Positions 9,577-16,696 of a stretch of 45,172 bases of DNA are shown in pieces. A program made the position numbers and the translations under genes. The notes beneath the pieces are model-generated. The model was not told the origin of the DNA and searched no databases. It worked only from the letters and a program-made list of their open reading frames with translations. The DNA comes from CAYVTV01 sp964526475 (lineage in GTDB: Bacteria; Bacteroidota; Bacteroidia; Bacteroidales; GCA-2748055), in contig CAZGKF010000022.1 of NCBI GenBank assembly GCA_964526475.1, positions 1 to 45,172 of the forward strand, in the 5' to 3' direction. Each line of letters opens with the position of its first letter. Positions within the stretch are counted from its first letter, which is position 1.

Positions 9577-10173
9577 TTACTGTTTTCTTCTTTTTTTAAT
9601 TTCATCACGGATTAATGATGCTTTCTCATAATCTTCATTTTTTATTGCTTCCTGCAATAAATTCTCCAAATCTTCTATTGATTGACCGGTAAAATCATGC
9701 CTGATCCCGGGTGACTTCAGAGGTTCGTGGTTTTGCTCCCGAGGACCTTCTGTTTCCTGAGTTTTATCAAAATCGAGAACTATACCTGCTTTAGCGATTA
9801 TTTCTTCGGTAGTATATATCGGACATTTGAATCGTAAGGCAATAGCTATGGCATCGGAAGTTCTGGCATCAAGAGTAACTTTCTCCATCCCATTGTCGCA
9901 GGAAATCTGAGCATAAAAAACACCTTCCTCCAGTTTATAAATAACAACTTCTCTCACATTAACAGCAAATGCTCTGGCAAAATGTAAAAAAAGATCATGG
10001 GTCAGAGGCCGTGGAGGTTTTAGTCCTTCCAACTCAATTGCAATTGATTGCGCTTCAAAACCTCCAACTATTATTGGGATTCTTCTGTCTCCTTTCTCTT
10101 CATTTAAAATCAGCGCATAAGCTCCCGATTGTGTTTGACTGTAAGATATCCCCAGTACATTAAGTTTTATCAT
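9577..10173 (-). CDS. Bifunctional nuclease domain protein (DUF151) with C-terminal UVR motif
   Basis: The N-terminal 140 residues are a bifunctional nuclease domain (formerly DUF151): LNVLGISYSQTQSGAYALIL, RRIPIIVGGFEAQSIAIELEG and TLDARTSDAIAIALRFKCPIY are its conserved blocks. Family members were reported to have DNase and RNase activity in plants, but the bacterial role is unsettled. After a polar linker (about 140-160), residues 163-198 form a UvrB/UvrC motif (SIEDLENLLQEAIKNEDYEKA), a helical hairpin used for protein contacts in excision repair. It is the first gene of a five-member minus-strand run, with a -7 box about 55 bases upstream. Confidence 0.88.
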   Translation of the reverse strand: MIKLNVLGISYSQTQSGAYALILNEEKGDRRIPIIVGGFEAQSIAIELEGLKPPRPLTHDLFLHFARAFAVNVREVVIYKLEEGVFYAQISCDNGMEKVTLDARTSDAIAIALRFKCPIYTTEEIIAKAGIVLDFDKTQETEGPREQNHEPLKSPGIRHDFTGQSIEDLENLLQEAIKNEDYEKASLIRDEIKKRRKQ

Positions 10174-10225
10174 ACCATGTATTTCTGCTTACGTAATATT
10201 TCGTGTTCTAAATTTAGCAACATCA

Positions 10226-10233
10226 CAAATATA
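10226..10233 (-). promoter_or_regulatory. Putative -7 box for the bifunctional nuclease operon
   Basis: On the minus strand this reads TATATTTG, an exact TAnnTTTG match. Transcription would start near 10220, about 45 bases before the ATG. No TTG lies at the ideal 19-base spacing. The adjacent plus-strand bases 10234-10241 read TAAATTTG, so the site is nearly symmetric. Confidence 0.45.
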
Positions 10234-10405
10234 TAAATTTGTATTTATTAAGTTGTTTATTCATCAGTATTAATAAAATCTGAATCGTTAACTGTTTTAT
10301 TAAATTTCCCACAACATAAGACATTTAAACTATCGTGCACCTTAAAGTTGAGCGGGTTTAAAAAAATCCAACTTTCCTGGCAGACAGTAATGGATGAAAG
10401 CCAAT

Positions 10406-11170
10406 TCATAAAATATTCTGCTTTCTCAGAATTTCTTTAGTAGTTTTATAACCTATATCAAACATTTCTATACCTTTTCCCACATCCATAAAGCCGTATT
10501 CCTTCAATTCTTCAGGTTCAATAAAAATATCACATTCTTTGGATGCCAGTTCAACTTTTGATCTTGTACCCAGGTGAAAGGAGCGAACAGCGATTTTTAT
10601 CAGAGAGTCTATTTTTTCTTCCGGCCCGATATAATTTACATGCACTCCAATTAGTTTTTCACACTTATTTCTTATGGGTTTCACGGGTAAGTTATCGATT
10701 ATTCCTCCATCAGCAAATAGTGCTTTATTCATTTCAACAGGAGGGAATAAAACAGGAATGCTCGAAGAAGCAATTACTTTTTCCACAATGTTCCCCTTAT
10801 TGAAATATTCCACTTTCCCGGAATTAAGATTTGTGCATGCCACAAACAAGACCTTCTTTAGTTCTTCGAAAGTAGTAGCTCTTAAATGTTTCTTCAGCAA
10901 TTTCTTTAAACCTGCTATTTTCAGTAATCCTTTCTTATTTAGTGCAACATCCACAAATTCAAATAATCTTTTCTTATTGAAGATACCCAGCAATTCTTCC
11001 GGATCATATCCGTCAGCAAGAAAAGCTCCTGCAATAGATCCCGCACTTGATCCTGAAATACAGTCAGGGTATATACCATCTTCATACAAGGCTTTGGCAA
11101 CCCCAAGATGAGCAAGCCCTCTTGCTGCACCTCCGCTTAAAGTAAGGCCGGTTTTAAATTGTTTCGACAT
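10406..11170 (-). CDS. Patatin-like phospholipase, RssA/YlbK type
   Basis: A 254-residue serine hydrolase of the patatin superfamily, predicted cytoplasmic because it has no signal peptide or membrane span. The family features are all present: the oxyanion glycine loop SGGAARGLAHLGV (residues 12-24), the nucleophile elbow GSSAGS (about 40-45) and the second catalytic residue in FADGGIIDNLPV (about 150-161). The Ser-Asp dyad acts on acyl ester bonds, probably of phospholipids or lysophospholipids; the natural substrate of this bacterial subgroup is not established. It lacks the C-terminal outer-membrane barrel and signal peptide of secreted Bacteroidota patatins. It stands alone, with 232 bases before the next gene. 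Confidence 0.92.
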   Translation of the reverse strand: MSKQFKTGLTLSGGAARGLAHLGVAKALYEDGIYPDCISGSSAGSIAGAFLADGYDPEELLGIFNKKRLFEFVDVALNKKGLLKIAGLKKLLKKHLRATTFEELKKVLFVACTNLNSGKVEYFNKGNIVEKVIASSSIPVLFPPVEMNKALFADGGIIDNLPVKPIRNKCEKLIGVHVNYIGPEEKIDSLIKIAVRSFHLGTRSKVELASKECDIFIEPEELKEYGFMDVGKGIEMFDIGYKTTKEILRKQNIL

Positions 11171-11249
11171 AATACGAGACTTTAATTAATTTATAATTGA
11201 TTTAATATTAAGAATTCAAGAGGTAAATTACAAAATCTTGCTTCAATTC

Positions 11250-11280
11250 TTTGTTAATCAAGTTAAGTTTTATATTTTTG
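11250..11280 (+). promoter_or_regulatory. Near-consensus Bacteroidota promoter of rplU-rpmA
   Basis: TTTG at 11250-11253 is followed after exactly 19 bases by TATTTTTG at 11273-11280. This matches the primary sigma-factor consensus TTTG-N19-TAnnTTTG at every defined position. Transcription would start near 11286, leaving a leader of about 35 bases before the rplU ATG at 11321. It is the clearest promoter in the window. Confidence 0.8.
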
Positions 11281-11320
11281 CACTCCCTAAAACAGGAATT
11301 ATTTAAAAAATATATAAGAG

Positions 11321-11965
11321 ATGTACGCAATTGTTGATATTGCAGGCCAGCAGTTTAAAGTTGAAAAAGATCAAAAGATCTTTATACACAGGCTTGAATC
11401 ACAACCAGGAACTCGGGTTGATTTTGAGAAAGTCCTGCTGATTGATAACGAAAAAAGTGTAATAGTTGGCGAACCTGTTATAAAAGGTGCGCTTGTAACG
11501 GCTAAAGTGCTGGAACATCTGAAGGGAGATAAGATTATAGTTTTCAAGAAAAAAAGGAGAAAGGGTTATAAAGTTAAAAACGGACACAGACAGTTTTTCA
11601 CTAAGATCCAGATTGAAGAAATAATAGAAAAAGGAGGGGGATCTGCTACAGTGGCAAAACAAAAGCAAGCTGATAAACCTGCAGCTGAGAAGTCACCTGG
11701 TGCGGAGGAGAAGGTGACAGAGAAAGTGAAGCCCGAAGTGAAGAAAGCCACAAAGGAAGCTGTTAAACCAAAGGATACGGCCAAAAAGAAAACTGTTTCT
11801 GTGAAAAAAACGACTGAGGAGAAAGAAGTAATTAATAAAAAACCTGAAGCAAAGACTCCGGCAAAAATTGAATCCAAACCGAAAAAAGCTTCTGTAACTA
11901 AAAAAGCTTCTGTAACTAAAAAAACTTCAACAGCTAAAAAAGCTGATAATACTGATAAAAAGTAA
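11321..11965 (+). CDS. rplU: Ribosomal protein bL21 with a long Lys/Ala-rich tail
   Basis: Residues 1-106 are a complete bL21, a 50S protein that binds 23S rRNA: MYAIVDIAGQQFKVEKDQKI at the start, FKKKRRKGYKVKNGHRQ (about 76-92) as the RNA-binding block, and FTKIQIEEI at the end. Residues 107-214 are an added low-complexity tail of Lys, Ala, Glu, Thr and Pro that resembles histone H1, including a tandem repeat. Such tails recur on bL21 in Bacteroidota. The protein is therefore about twice the usual 103 residues. rpmA follows 24 bases later and the bL21-bL27 pairing is the standard bacterial order. Confidence 0.95.
   Translation: MYAIVDIAGQQFKVEKDQKIFIHRLESQPGTRVDFEKVLLIDNEKSVIVGEPVIKGALVTAKVLEHLKGDKIIVFKKKRRKGYKVKNGHRQFFTKIQIEEIIEKGGGSATVAKQKQADKPAAEKSPGAEEKVTEKVKPEVKKATKEAVKPKDTAKKKTVSVKKTTEEKEVINKKPEAKTPAKIESKPKKASVTKKASVTKKTSTAKKADNTDKK
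11888..11941 (+). repeat. 18-bp tandem repeat within the rplU tail
   Basis: The unit GCTTCTGTAACTAAAAAA occurs twice exactly (11888-11905 and 11906-11923), followed by a diverged copy at 11924-11941 that keeps the A6 run. Each unit encodes ASVTKK or a close variant. The array keeps frame, so slippage would add or remove six residues from the tail without breaking the gene. Confidence 0.85.
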
Positions 11966-11989
11966 CATAAACCAGTAAAAAATACTGAA

Positions 11990-12250
11990 ATGGCACATAA
12001 AAAAGGAGCAGGGAGTTCCCGTAACGGTCGTGAATCTGAAAGTAAACGTTTGGGCGTAAAGCTTTTTGGGGGGCAGACTATAAAAGCAGGAAATATTATT
12101 GTCCGTCAGAGAGGCACTGTTCATCATCCGGGAAATAACGTTGGCATAGGAAGAGATCATACTCTCTTTGCGCTTACAGATGGGATAATTGAATTCAAAA
12201 AAAAGAAAGATAACAGATCTTTTGTTAGTGTAATTCCGGATAATAACTGA
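11990..12250 (+). CDS. rpmA: Ribosomal protein bL27
   Basis: An 86-residue bL27, the 50S subunit protein whose N-terminal extension reaches the peptidyl-transferase centre. It starts MAHKKGAGSSRNGRES, then KRLGVKLFGGQTIKAGNIIVRQRGT and HPGNNVGIGRDHTLFAL, all strongly conserved blocks. Unlike Firmicutes bL27 there is no cleavable N-terminal leader, so the basic segment starts straight after Met. It is co-transcribed with rplU and is followed by a strong hairpin. Confidence 0.97.
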   Translation: MAHKKGAGSSRNGRESESKRLGVKLFGGQTIKAGNIIVRQRGTVHHPGNNVGIGRDHTLFALTDGIIEFKKKKDNRSFVSVIPDNN

Positions 12251-12268
12251 TATTATTACTTTCCGGCA

Positions 12269-12320
12269 TAAAAATCTCCTGTAAACTGCTACCTTTGAGA
12301 TCAGTTACAGGAGATTTTTA
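12269..12320 (+). terminator. Rho-independent terminator after rpmA
   Basis: The arms at 12269-12288 and 12302-12320 pair over 19 bases with a single bulged base; the shared core is AATCTCCTGTAA. The loop is 13 bases (12289-12301). The A-run in the left arm and the T-run in the right arm could let it work in both directions. It ends the rplU-rpmA transcript. Confidence 0.85.
12290..12297 (+). promoter_or_regulatory. Putative serS -7 box inside the terminator loop
   Basis: TACCTTTG in the loop of the rpmA terminator fits TAnnTTTG exactly. Transcription would begin near 12303, at the foot of the right arm, giving a leader of about 40 bases to the serS ATG at 12345. No clear TTG is found 19 bases upstream. 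Confidence 0.45.
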
Positions 12321-12344
12321 TTTCATATTCTCAAATAGTGAATT

Positions 12345-13619
12345 ATGCTTAACATTAACCTTTTCAGAGAAAACAAAGAATATCTTATGGAAAAGCTCAG
12401 GGTTAAAAGATTTAATGATCCTGACCTTATTGAAATGATAATTTCAACGGACGAGAAAAGAAGAACAATTCAAAAGAAGGCGGATGATTATCTCGCTGAG
12501 ATGAATGTCATTTCCAGGCAGATAGGCCAGCTTTTTCAAACAGGGAAAAATCAGGAAGCAAATAAATTAAAGGAGAGAACAGCGAGTCTGAAAGAGGAGA
12601 TTAAAAAATACAATTCCCTTTTTTCTGACTACACAACTGAACTTGAGAAACTCCTTATTCAGGTACCAAATTTGCCCCACACATCTGTTCCTGAAGGGTC
12701 GGGACCTGAACATAATATTATAATCAGAACTAATGATTTACCTGTCTCCTTACCTGAGACTGCTTTGCCACACTGGGATCTGGGAAAAAAATACAATATT
12801 CTGGATTTCGAGCTTGGAAATAAAGTTACCGGAGCTGGTTTCCCTGTATTTATGGGGAAAGGAGCTGCCCTGCAAAGGGCGCTTATTAGTTTTTTTCTTG
12901 ATGAAAATATTAAAGCTGGATATATTGAAATTCTTCCTCCTCTGATGGTAAATGAGGATTCCGGGTATGGAACAGGCCAACTGCCTGATAAAGAAGGCCA
13001 GATGTATCATGTCAACTCCGATAATCTTTTCCTTGTACCAACGGCAGAAGTTCCTGTTACGAACCTGTACCGTGATTTGATTCTTGAAACGGATCAGTTC
13101 CCGGTTAGAAATACGGCTTATACACCCTGTTTCAGAAGGGAAGCTGGATCTTATGGAAAGGATGTAAGAGGGCTGAACAGGGTTCATCAATTCGATAAAG
13201 TAGAAATTGTTCAGATACAACACCCCGATAGATCATACGAATCTCTTGAAGAAATGGTATTACATGTTGAGGTACTGATTAAAAAGCTTCATTTACCTTT
13301 CAGAATTATTAAACTTTGTGGCGGGGATATGGGTTTTACTTCTTCTCTAACTTATGATTTTGAAGTTCTTGCGGGAGCACAGGGAAGATGGCTGGAGGTT
13401 AGTTCAGTTTCAAATTTTGAATCATTTCAGGCTACACGTCTTAAATTGCGTTTCAGGGAAAAATCAGATAAAAAAATCAGGTTTGCTCATACTCTCAATG
13501 GTTCAGCACTCGCTCTCCCAAGAATTGTTGCAGCTTTACTCGAAAACAATCAGACGGAAAAGGGAATTCTGATACCAGAGGTACTTCATCCATATACAGG
13601 CTTCGATATTATTGACTAA
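12345..13619 (+). CDS. serS: Seryl-tRNA synthetase
   Basis: This enzyme charges tRNA-Ser and the precursor of tRNA-Sec with serine. The first 110 or so residues form the antiparallel coiled-coil arm that grips the long variable arm of the tRNA (from MLNINLFRENKEYLMEKLRV to about residue 105). The class II catalytic core follows with VPTAEVPVTNLYRD, motif 2 (TPCFRREAGSYGKDVRGLNRVHQFDKVE, near 260-290) and motif 3 (LNGSALALPRIVAALLENNQ, near 385-404). The 424 residues match the family. The gene is probably read with the transporter and ruvC behind it, because the spacings are very short. Confidence 0.97.
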   Translation: MLNINLFRENKEYLMEKLRVKRFNDPDLIEMIISTDEKRRTIQKKADDYLAEMNVISRQIGQLFQTGKNQEANKLKERTASLKEEIKKYNSLFSDYTTELEKLLIQVPNLPHTSVPEGSGPEHNIIIRTNDLPVSLPETALPHWDLGKKYNILDFELGNKVTGAGFPVFMGKGAALQRALISFFLDENIKAGYIEILPPLMVNEDSGYGTGQLPDKEGQMYHVNSDNLFLVPTAEVPVTNLYRDLILETDQFPVRNTAYTPCFRREAGSYGKDVRGLNRVHQFDKVEIVQIQHPDRSYESLEEMVLHVEVLIKKLHLPFRIIKLCGGDMGFTSSLTYDFEVLAGAQGRWLEVSSVSNFESFQATRLKLRFREKSDKKIRFAHTLNGSALALPRIVAALLENNQTEKGILIPEVLHPYTGFDIID

Positions 13620-13626
13620 GCATGAA

Positions 13627-14511
13627 ATGGCTAGTCAGAGAAAAGCATATTTTTTTGCCGGTCTCACAATTCTATGCTGGTCAACTGTAGCTTCAGCCTT
13701 CAAAATTGCCCTTAAATTCCAGGATAGCTTACAGATGCTTGCGGGCAGTATTGTTTTCAGTTTTCTCATACTTCTCTTAACAATTATTATTCAGGGAAAA
13801 ATTAAAGAAACTCTGAACATTTCCTTAAAAGAATTTTATTACTCGGCATTTCTTGGCTTTCTAAATCCTTTTCTCTATTATCTTATACTCTTTAAGGCAT
13901 ACTCTGTTCTTCCTGCACAGGTAGCACAGCCACTCAATATGACCTGGCCTGTAATTCTTGTTCTTATCTCTATACCACTGCTTGGTCAAAAAATTAGAAC
14001 TATAAGCATCATAGCTCTTTTTATTAGTTTTGGTGGAGTATTACTGATCTCTTCCCAGGGGGCCAAAGGGAATTTCAAACCTGAACAACTTCCCGGAATA
14101 TTTCTTGCATTGGGAAGCTCTTTTATATGGGCATTTTTCTGGATACTTAACGTAAAAGATAAGCGCGATGAGGTAATAAAGCTTTTCCTTAATTTCTTTT
14201 TCGCATGTTTTTTTCTGCTAGTCACTCTGCCATTTTTGAACTTTTCTTTTCCTTCGGTTAAAGAAGCCTGGTTAGCTGATCTTTATATCGGAAGTTTTGA
14301 GATGGGGTTTGCGTTTATTTTCTGGCTGAAAGCTCTTAAATATTCTAAGACGACGGATAAAATAAGTAATCTGATATACATAACTCCTGTTCTATCTTTG
14401 CTTTTTATTCATTACATTGCAGGCGAAGAAATTTATTATACTACTATTGCCGGGTTAATACTTATTATTGGAGGTATTGTAATTCAGAACTCCGGCAGGA
14501 CAAAAAAATGA
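13627..14511 (+). CDS. EamA/DMT-family membrane transporter
   Basis: An inner-membrane protein of about 294 residues with roughly ten hydrophobic spans arranged as two EamA repeats. The first repeat includes FAGLTILCWSTVASAFKIAL and the second starts near PGIFLALGSSFIWAFFWILN. The end, IAGLILIIGGIVIQN, is typical of drug/metabolite transporters. Substrates of this family range from amino acids to nucleotide precursors and none can be assigned here. I chose the ATG at 13627; a TTG at 13612 is in frame but would overlap the serS stop. ruvC begins 3 bases after its stop. Confidence 0.88.
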   Translation: MASQRKAYFFAGLTILCWSTVASAFKIALKFQDSLQMLAGSIVFSFLILLLTIIIQGKIKETLNISLKEFYYSAFLGFLNPFLYYLILFKAYSVLPAQVAQPLNMTWPVILVLISIPLLGQKIRTISIIALFISFGGVLLISSQGAKGNFKPEQLPGIFLALGSSFIWAFFWILNVKDKRDEVIKLFLNFFFACFFLLVTLPFLNFSFPSVKEAWLADLYIGSFEMGFAFIFWLKALKYSKTTDKISNLIYITPVLSLLFIHYIAGEEIYYTTIAGLILIIGGIVIQNSGRTKK

Positions 14512-14514
14512 AAA

Positions 14515-15066
14515 GTGAATATTGAAAAAGTTATATTGGGAATTGATCCGGGGACTTCGGTTATGGGATATGGAGTAATCAGGTGTTCTCCTCAGGTTCC
14601 GGAGCTTCTTGAAATGGGGATTGTTGATCTCCATAAAATTAAAGATCCTTATGCAAAACTTAATATGATATTTTCCGAAACCATCAGATTAATTAACCAG
14701 TATAAACCTTCCGATTTGGCCATAGAAGCTCCTTTTTATGGGAGGAATATTCAGAGCATGCTTAAACTGGGGAGAGCTCAGGGAACTGCTATATCTGCAG
14801 CATTATATAAATCGGTTGAAATATACGAATATGCTCCCAGAAAAATTAAATTGTCAATAACGGGACAGGGAAGTGCTTCGAAAGAACAGGTTGCAACTAT
14901 GCTTGAGAAGATACTTAGTGCATCAGTTATTACTAAAAATCTTGATGCAACAGATGGACTCGCAGCAGCAGTATGCCACTATTATCAAGGAAAGACTCCG
15001 AAAGTTGAAAAAGGTTTTAATAACTGGAATTCATTCATGAAAAATAATCCGGACAGAGTTTGTTAG
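14515..15066 (+). CDS. ruvC: RuvC, Holliday junction endonuclease
   Basis: RuvC cuts four-way recombination junctions held by RuvAB. The 183 residues show the RNase H-like fold with acidic catalytic residues in ILGIDPGTSVMGYGVI (Asp near 10), DLAIEAPFYGRNIQSMLKLGRAQG (Glu near 71) and the C-terminal DATDGLAAAVCHYY (Asp near 143-146). The start is GTG; the nearby ATG at 14508 opens a frame of only five codons. The sequence runs about 20 residues past the catalytic helix, as in other members. The stop overlaps the stop of the convergent HIT gene by four bases. RuvA and RuvB are not in the window. Confidence 0.95.
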   Translation: MNIEKVILGIDPGTSVMGYGVIRCSPQVPELLEMGIVDLHKIKDPYAKLNMIFSETIRLINQYKPSDLAIEAPFYGRNIQSMLKLGRAQGTAISAALYKSVEIYEYAPRKIKLSITGQGSASKEQVATMLEKILSASVITKNLDATDGLAAAVCHYYQGKTPKVEKGFNNWNSFMKNNPDRVC

Positions 15067-15458
15067 TTGAGAGCCTGGATTATTGTATCTCTGATCTCAC
15101 GGAATTCATCATTGGAAAGCTTTAGTTTTGGCTGACTGAAATCGATATCGAAAATGCTGTTTATCGGGATAAGGTGTATATGAGCGTGTGGTACTTCAAG
15201 CCCAAGTACTGCTATGCCAACCCGTTTACAATCAATAGCCCTGTCAATTGCTTTTGCAATTCTCTTTGCAAAAATCATCATTCCTGCAAGTAGTTCATCA
15301 TCCAGATCGAAGATATAATCAATTTCCTGTTTTGGAATAACAAGTGTATGGCCCTTAGCAAGAGGATTAATATCAAGAAACGCAAGATACGTATCATCCT
15401 CAGCGATTTTCCAGCCGGGGATATCTCCTTTGACGATTTTTGTAAAAATTGATGCCAT
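15063..15458 (-). CDS. HIT-family nucleotide hydrolase (HINT-like)
   Basis: A 131-residue histidine-triad protein. The signature HxHxHxx is seen as VPHAHIHLIPI near residue 97, with the middle His acting as nucleophile on nucleoside phosphoramidates or adenylates. The N-terminal SIFTKIVKGDIPGWKIAEDDTYLAFLDINPLAKGHTLVIPK is the standard HINT opening. Family members hydrolyse AMP-lysine-like substrates, but the cellular role in bacteria is unclear. The gene starts 11 bases after greA stops, so greA and this gene form one operon. It ends four bases inside ruvC on the other strand. Confidence 0.93.
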   Translation of the reverse strand: MASIFTKIVKGDIPGWKIAEDDTYLAFLDINPLAKGHTLVIPKQEIDYIFDLDDELLAGMMIFAKRIAKAIDRAIDCKRVGIAVLGLEVPHAHIHLIPINSIFDIDFSQPKLKLSNDEFREIRDTIIQALN

Positions 15459-15469
15459 AACACATTGTT

Positions 15470-15946
15470 TTAGATGGAAATAGTTACTATCTCGTACTCC
15501 ACAGTACCTGAAGGTATATTAACTTTAACAACATCACCCGTTTTCTTTCCCAGCAGTGCTTTGGCAATAGGAGTAGTAACCGATAGCTTCCCTGCTTTCA
15601 GGTCTGCTTCCGATTCCGGGACGATAGTATATTCATAAAGATTATTATTTGCTTTATTTTTTATCTTCACTTTGTTCATGATCTGAACGGAGTTTGTATC
15701 TATACGTGATTCATCGATGATACGAGCAAGAGCAACCTGCTCTTCGAGCTTTGCAATTTTTAATTCAAGCATTCCCTGTGCTTCCTTAGCGGCTTCATAT
15801 TCAGCATTTTCACTTAGGTCTCCCTTATCCCTGGCCTCAGCAATTTGTCTGGAAATTGCAGGTCTTTCAACAGATATAAGATAATTTAATTCTTTTCTGA
15901 GTTTTTTCAACCCATCCTCTGTCATATAAAGAACTTTTGTCATCAT
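15470..15946 (-). CDS. greA: GreA, transcript cleavage factor
   Basis: GreA enters the secondary channel of RNA polymerase and stimulates cleavage of backtracked RNA. The 158-residue protein has the N-terminal coiled coil with the acidic tip (ARDKGDLSENAEYEAAKEAQG, near 39-60; the tip Asp and Glu position the catalytic metal) and the C-terminal FKBP-like domain with VTTPIAKALLGKKTGDVVKVNIPSGTVEYEI. It starts MMTKVLYMTEDGLKKL, so the second Met at 15943 is equally likely. A -7 box and a hairpin lie just upstream. Confidence 0.96.
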   Translation of the reverse strand: MMTKVLYMTEDGLKKLRKELNYLISVERPAISRQIAEARDKGDLSENAEYEAAKEAQGMLELKIAKLEEQVALARIIDESRIDTNSVQIMNKVKIKNKANNNLYEYTIVPESEADLKAGKLSVTTPIAKALLGKKTGDVVKVNIPSGTVEYEIVTISI

Positions 15947-15964
15947 ATGTAATCTTTATTTTGT

Positions 15965-16001
15965 TAAAAAAATAAAGAATTCAGGTCAGCCTGAATTCTT
16001 T
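15965..16001 (-). terminator. Rho-independent terminator of the 182-residue membrane protein gene
   Basis: A perfect 12-bp stem (AAAGAATTCAGG with CCTGAATTCTTT, 15974-16001) encloses a four-base loop. On the minus strand it is followed by a T-run, the complement of the A-run at 15966-15972. The plus-strand side has no T-run, so it works for minus-strand transcripts. It lies 65 bases after the upstream gene and about 27 bases before greA. Confidence 0.82.
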
Positions 16002-16007
16002 AATATA

Positions 16008-16015
16008 CAAATATA
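16008..16015 (-). promoter_or_regulatory. Putative greA -7 box
   Basis: The minus strand reads TATATTTG, an exact TAnnTTTG match. A start near 16002 would place the whole hairpin at 15974-16001 at the very 5' end of the greA mRNA. No -33 TTG is seen at ideal spacing. Confidence 0.4.
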
Positions 16016-16065
16016 TAGGTTTTTTTACTAAATGTATATTTTTTACTAAATATACCTTATTGGAA

Positions 16066-16614
16066 TCAAAAAATCCTGCGATTTATTATTTCGGAATGTA
16101 AAATAGCTTTTCTCAGGTCAATCCCTTCCGGAAATTCCTCGAATAAAAGATTATACTCACCAGGAAGGAATGGTTGATTTTCAAGATTAGTAAGATCGCC
16201 TTCCATCATTGTTTGATCCTTTGCAATTTCAAAATGTTGAAATTCAGGAGTTTCATCACTGGTCTGTTCATATGACAGAGGCATTACTGAAGGTTCAACA
16301 ACTTCCGATTTAACCCTGTTGTCCTCGTAAATATCGATTTTCTGAGGATCGGGTTTAGTATCCTTAGAAAAATATGTTTTATCCTGTTCTATAAATTCTG
16401 ACTTATCCTCTGCCGGAACTTTTTCTTTTTTCTCAAATTCCCCCAGAAATGATTTTAGTTTCTGTGATATTTTTTCTTCATCGGATAAAAGTCCGTCATC
16501 TCCGCTTTCTTCCTCTTCAAAGCTTTGGGGAACAGGCTTTTTCTTCTTTCCAAAAGCCCCCAGTGCGATGAAAAGTACCATCACGATAATATAAATCAGC
16601 GTATCAAGATCCAT
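16066..16614 (-). CDS. Membrane-anchored acidic protein of unknown function
   Basis: I do not recognise a named function. The 182-residue protein begins with one membrane helix (residues 3-22, TLIYIIVMVLFIALGAFG) followed by KKKKP, which predicts a cytoplasmic C-terminal part. Residues 30-150 are acidic, rich in Glu, Asp, Ser and Lys, and probably disordered. The last 30 residues are more ordered and end DLRKAILHSEIINRRIF. I have the impression of similar endings on small Bacteroidota proteins, so this may be a conserved contact segment. It is transcribed alone, with a strong terminator behind it. Confidence 0.75.
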   Translation of the reverse strand: MDLDTLIYIIVMVLFIALGAFGKKKKPVPQSFEEEESGDDGLLSDEEKISQKLKSFLGEFEKKEKVPAEDKSEFIEQDKTYFSKDTKPDPQKIDIYEDNRVKSEVVEPSVMPLSYEQTSDETPEFQHFEIAKDQTMMEGDLTNLENQPFLPGEYNLLFEEFPEGIDLRKAILHSEIINRRIF

Positions 16615-16696
16615 ATTTTAAGATATTATTAAATCCGGAAATCAGTTAAAAATACAAAAAAAAAGTATTTTAGCATAGAATATTATGTTTTAAATT

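Noticed and set aside
10340..10376. Possible hairpin AAAGTTG...CAACTTT after the patatin gene
   Set aside because: Only seven paired bases with an 18-base loop and no T-run on the minus strand at the right place; too weak to call a terminator.
11566..11877. 103-codon minus-strand frame opposite rplU
   Set aside because: It is the complement of the Lys/Ala-rich tail, giving an artificial Phe/Ser-rich hydrophobic protein.
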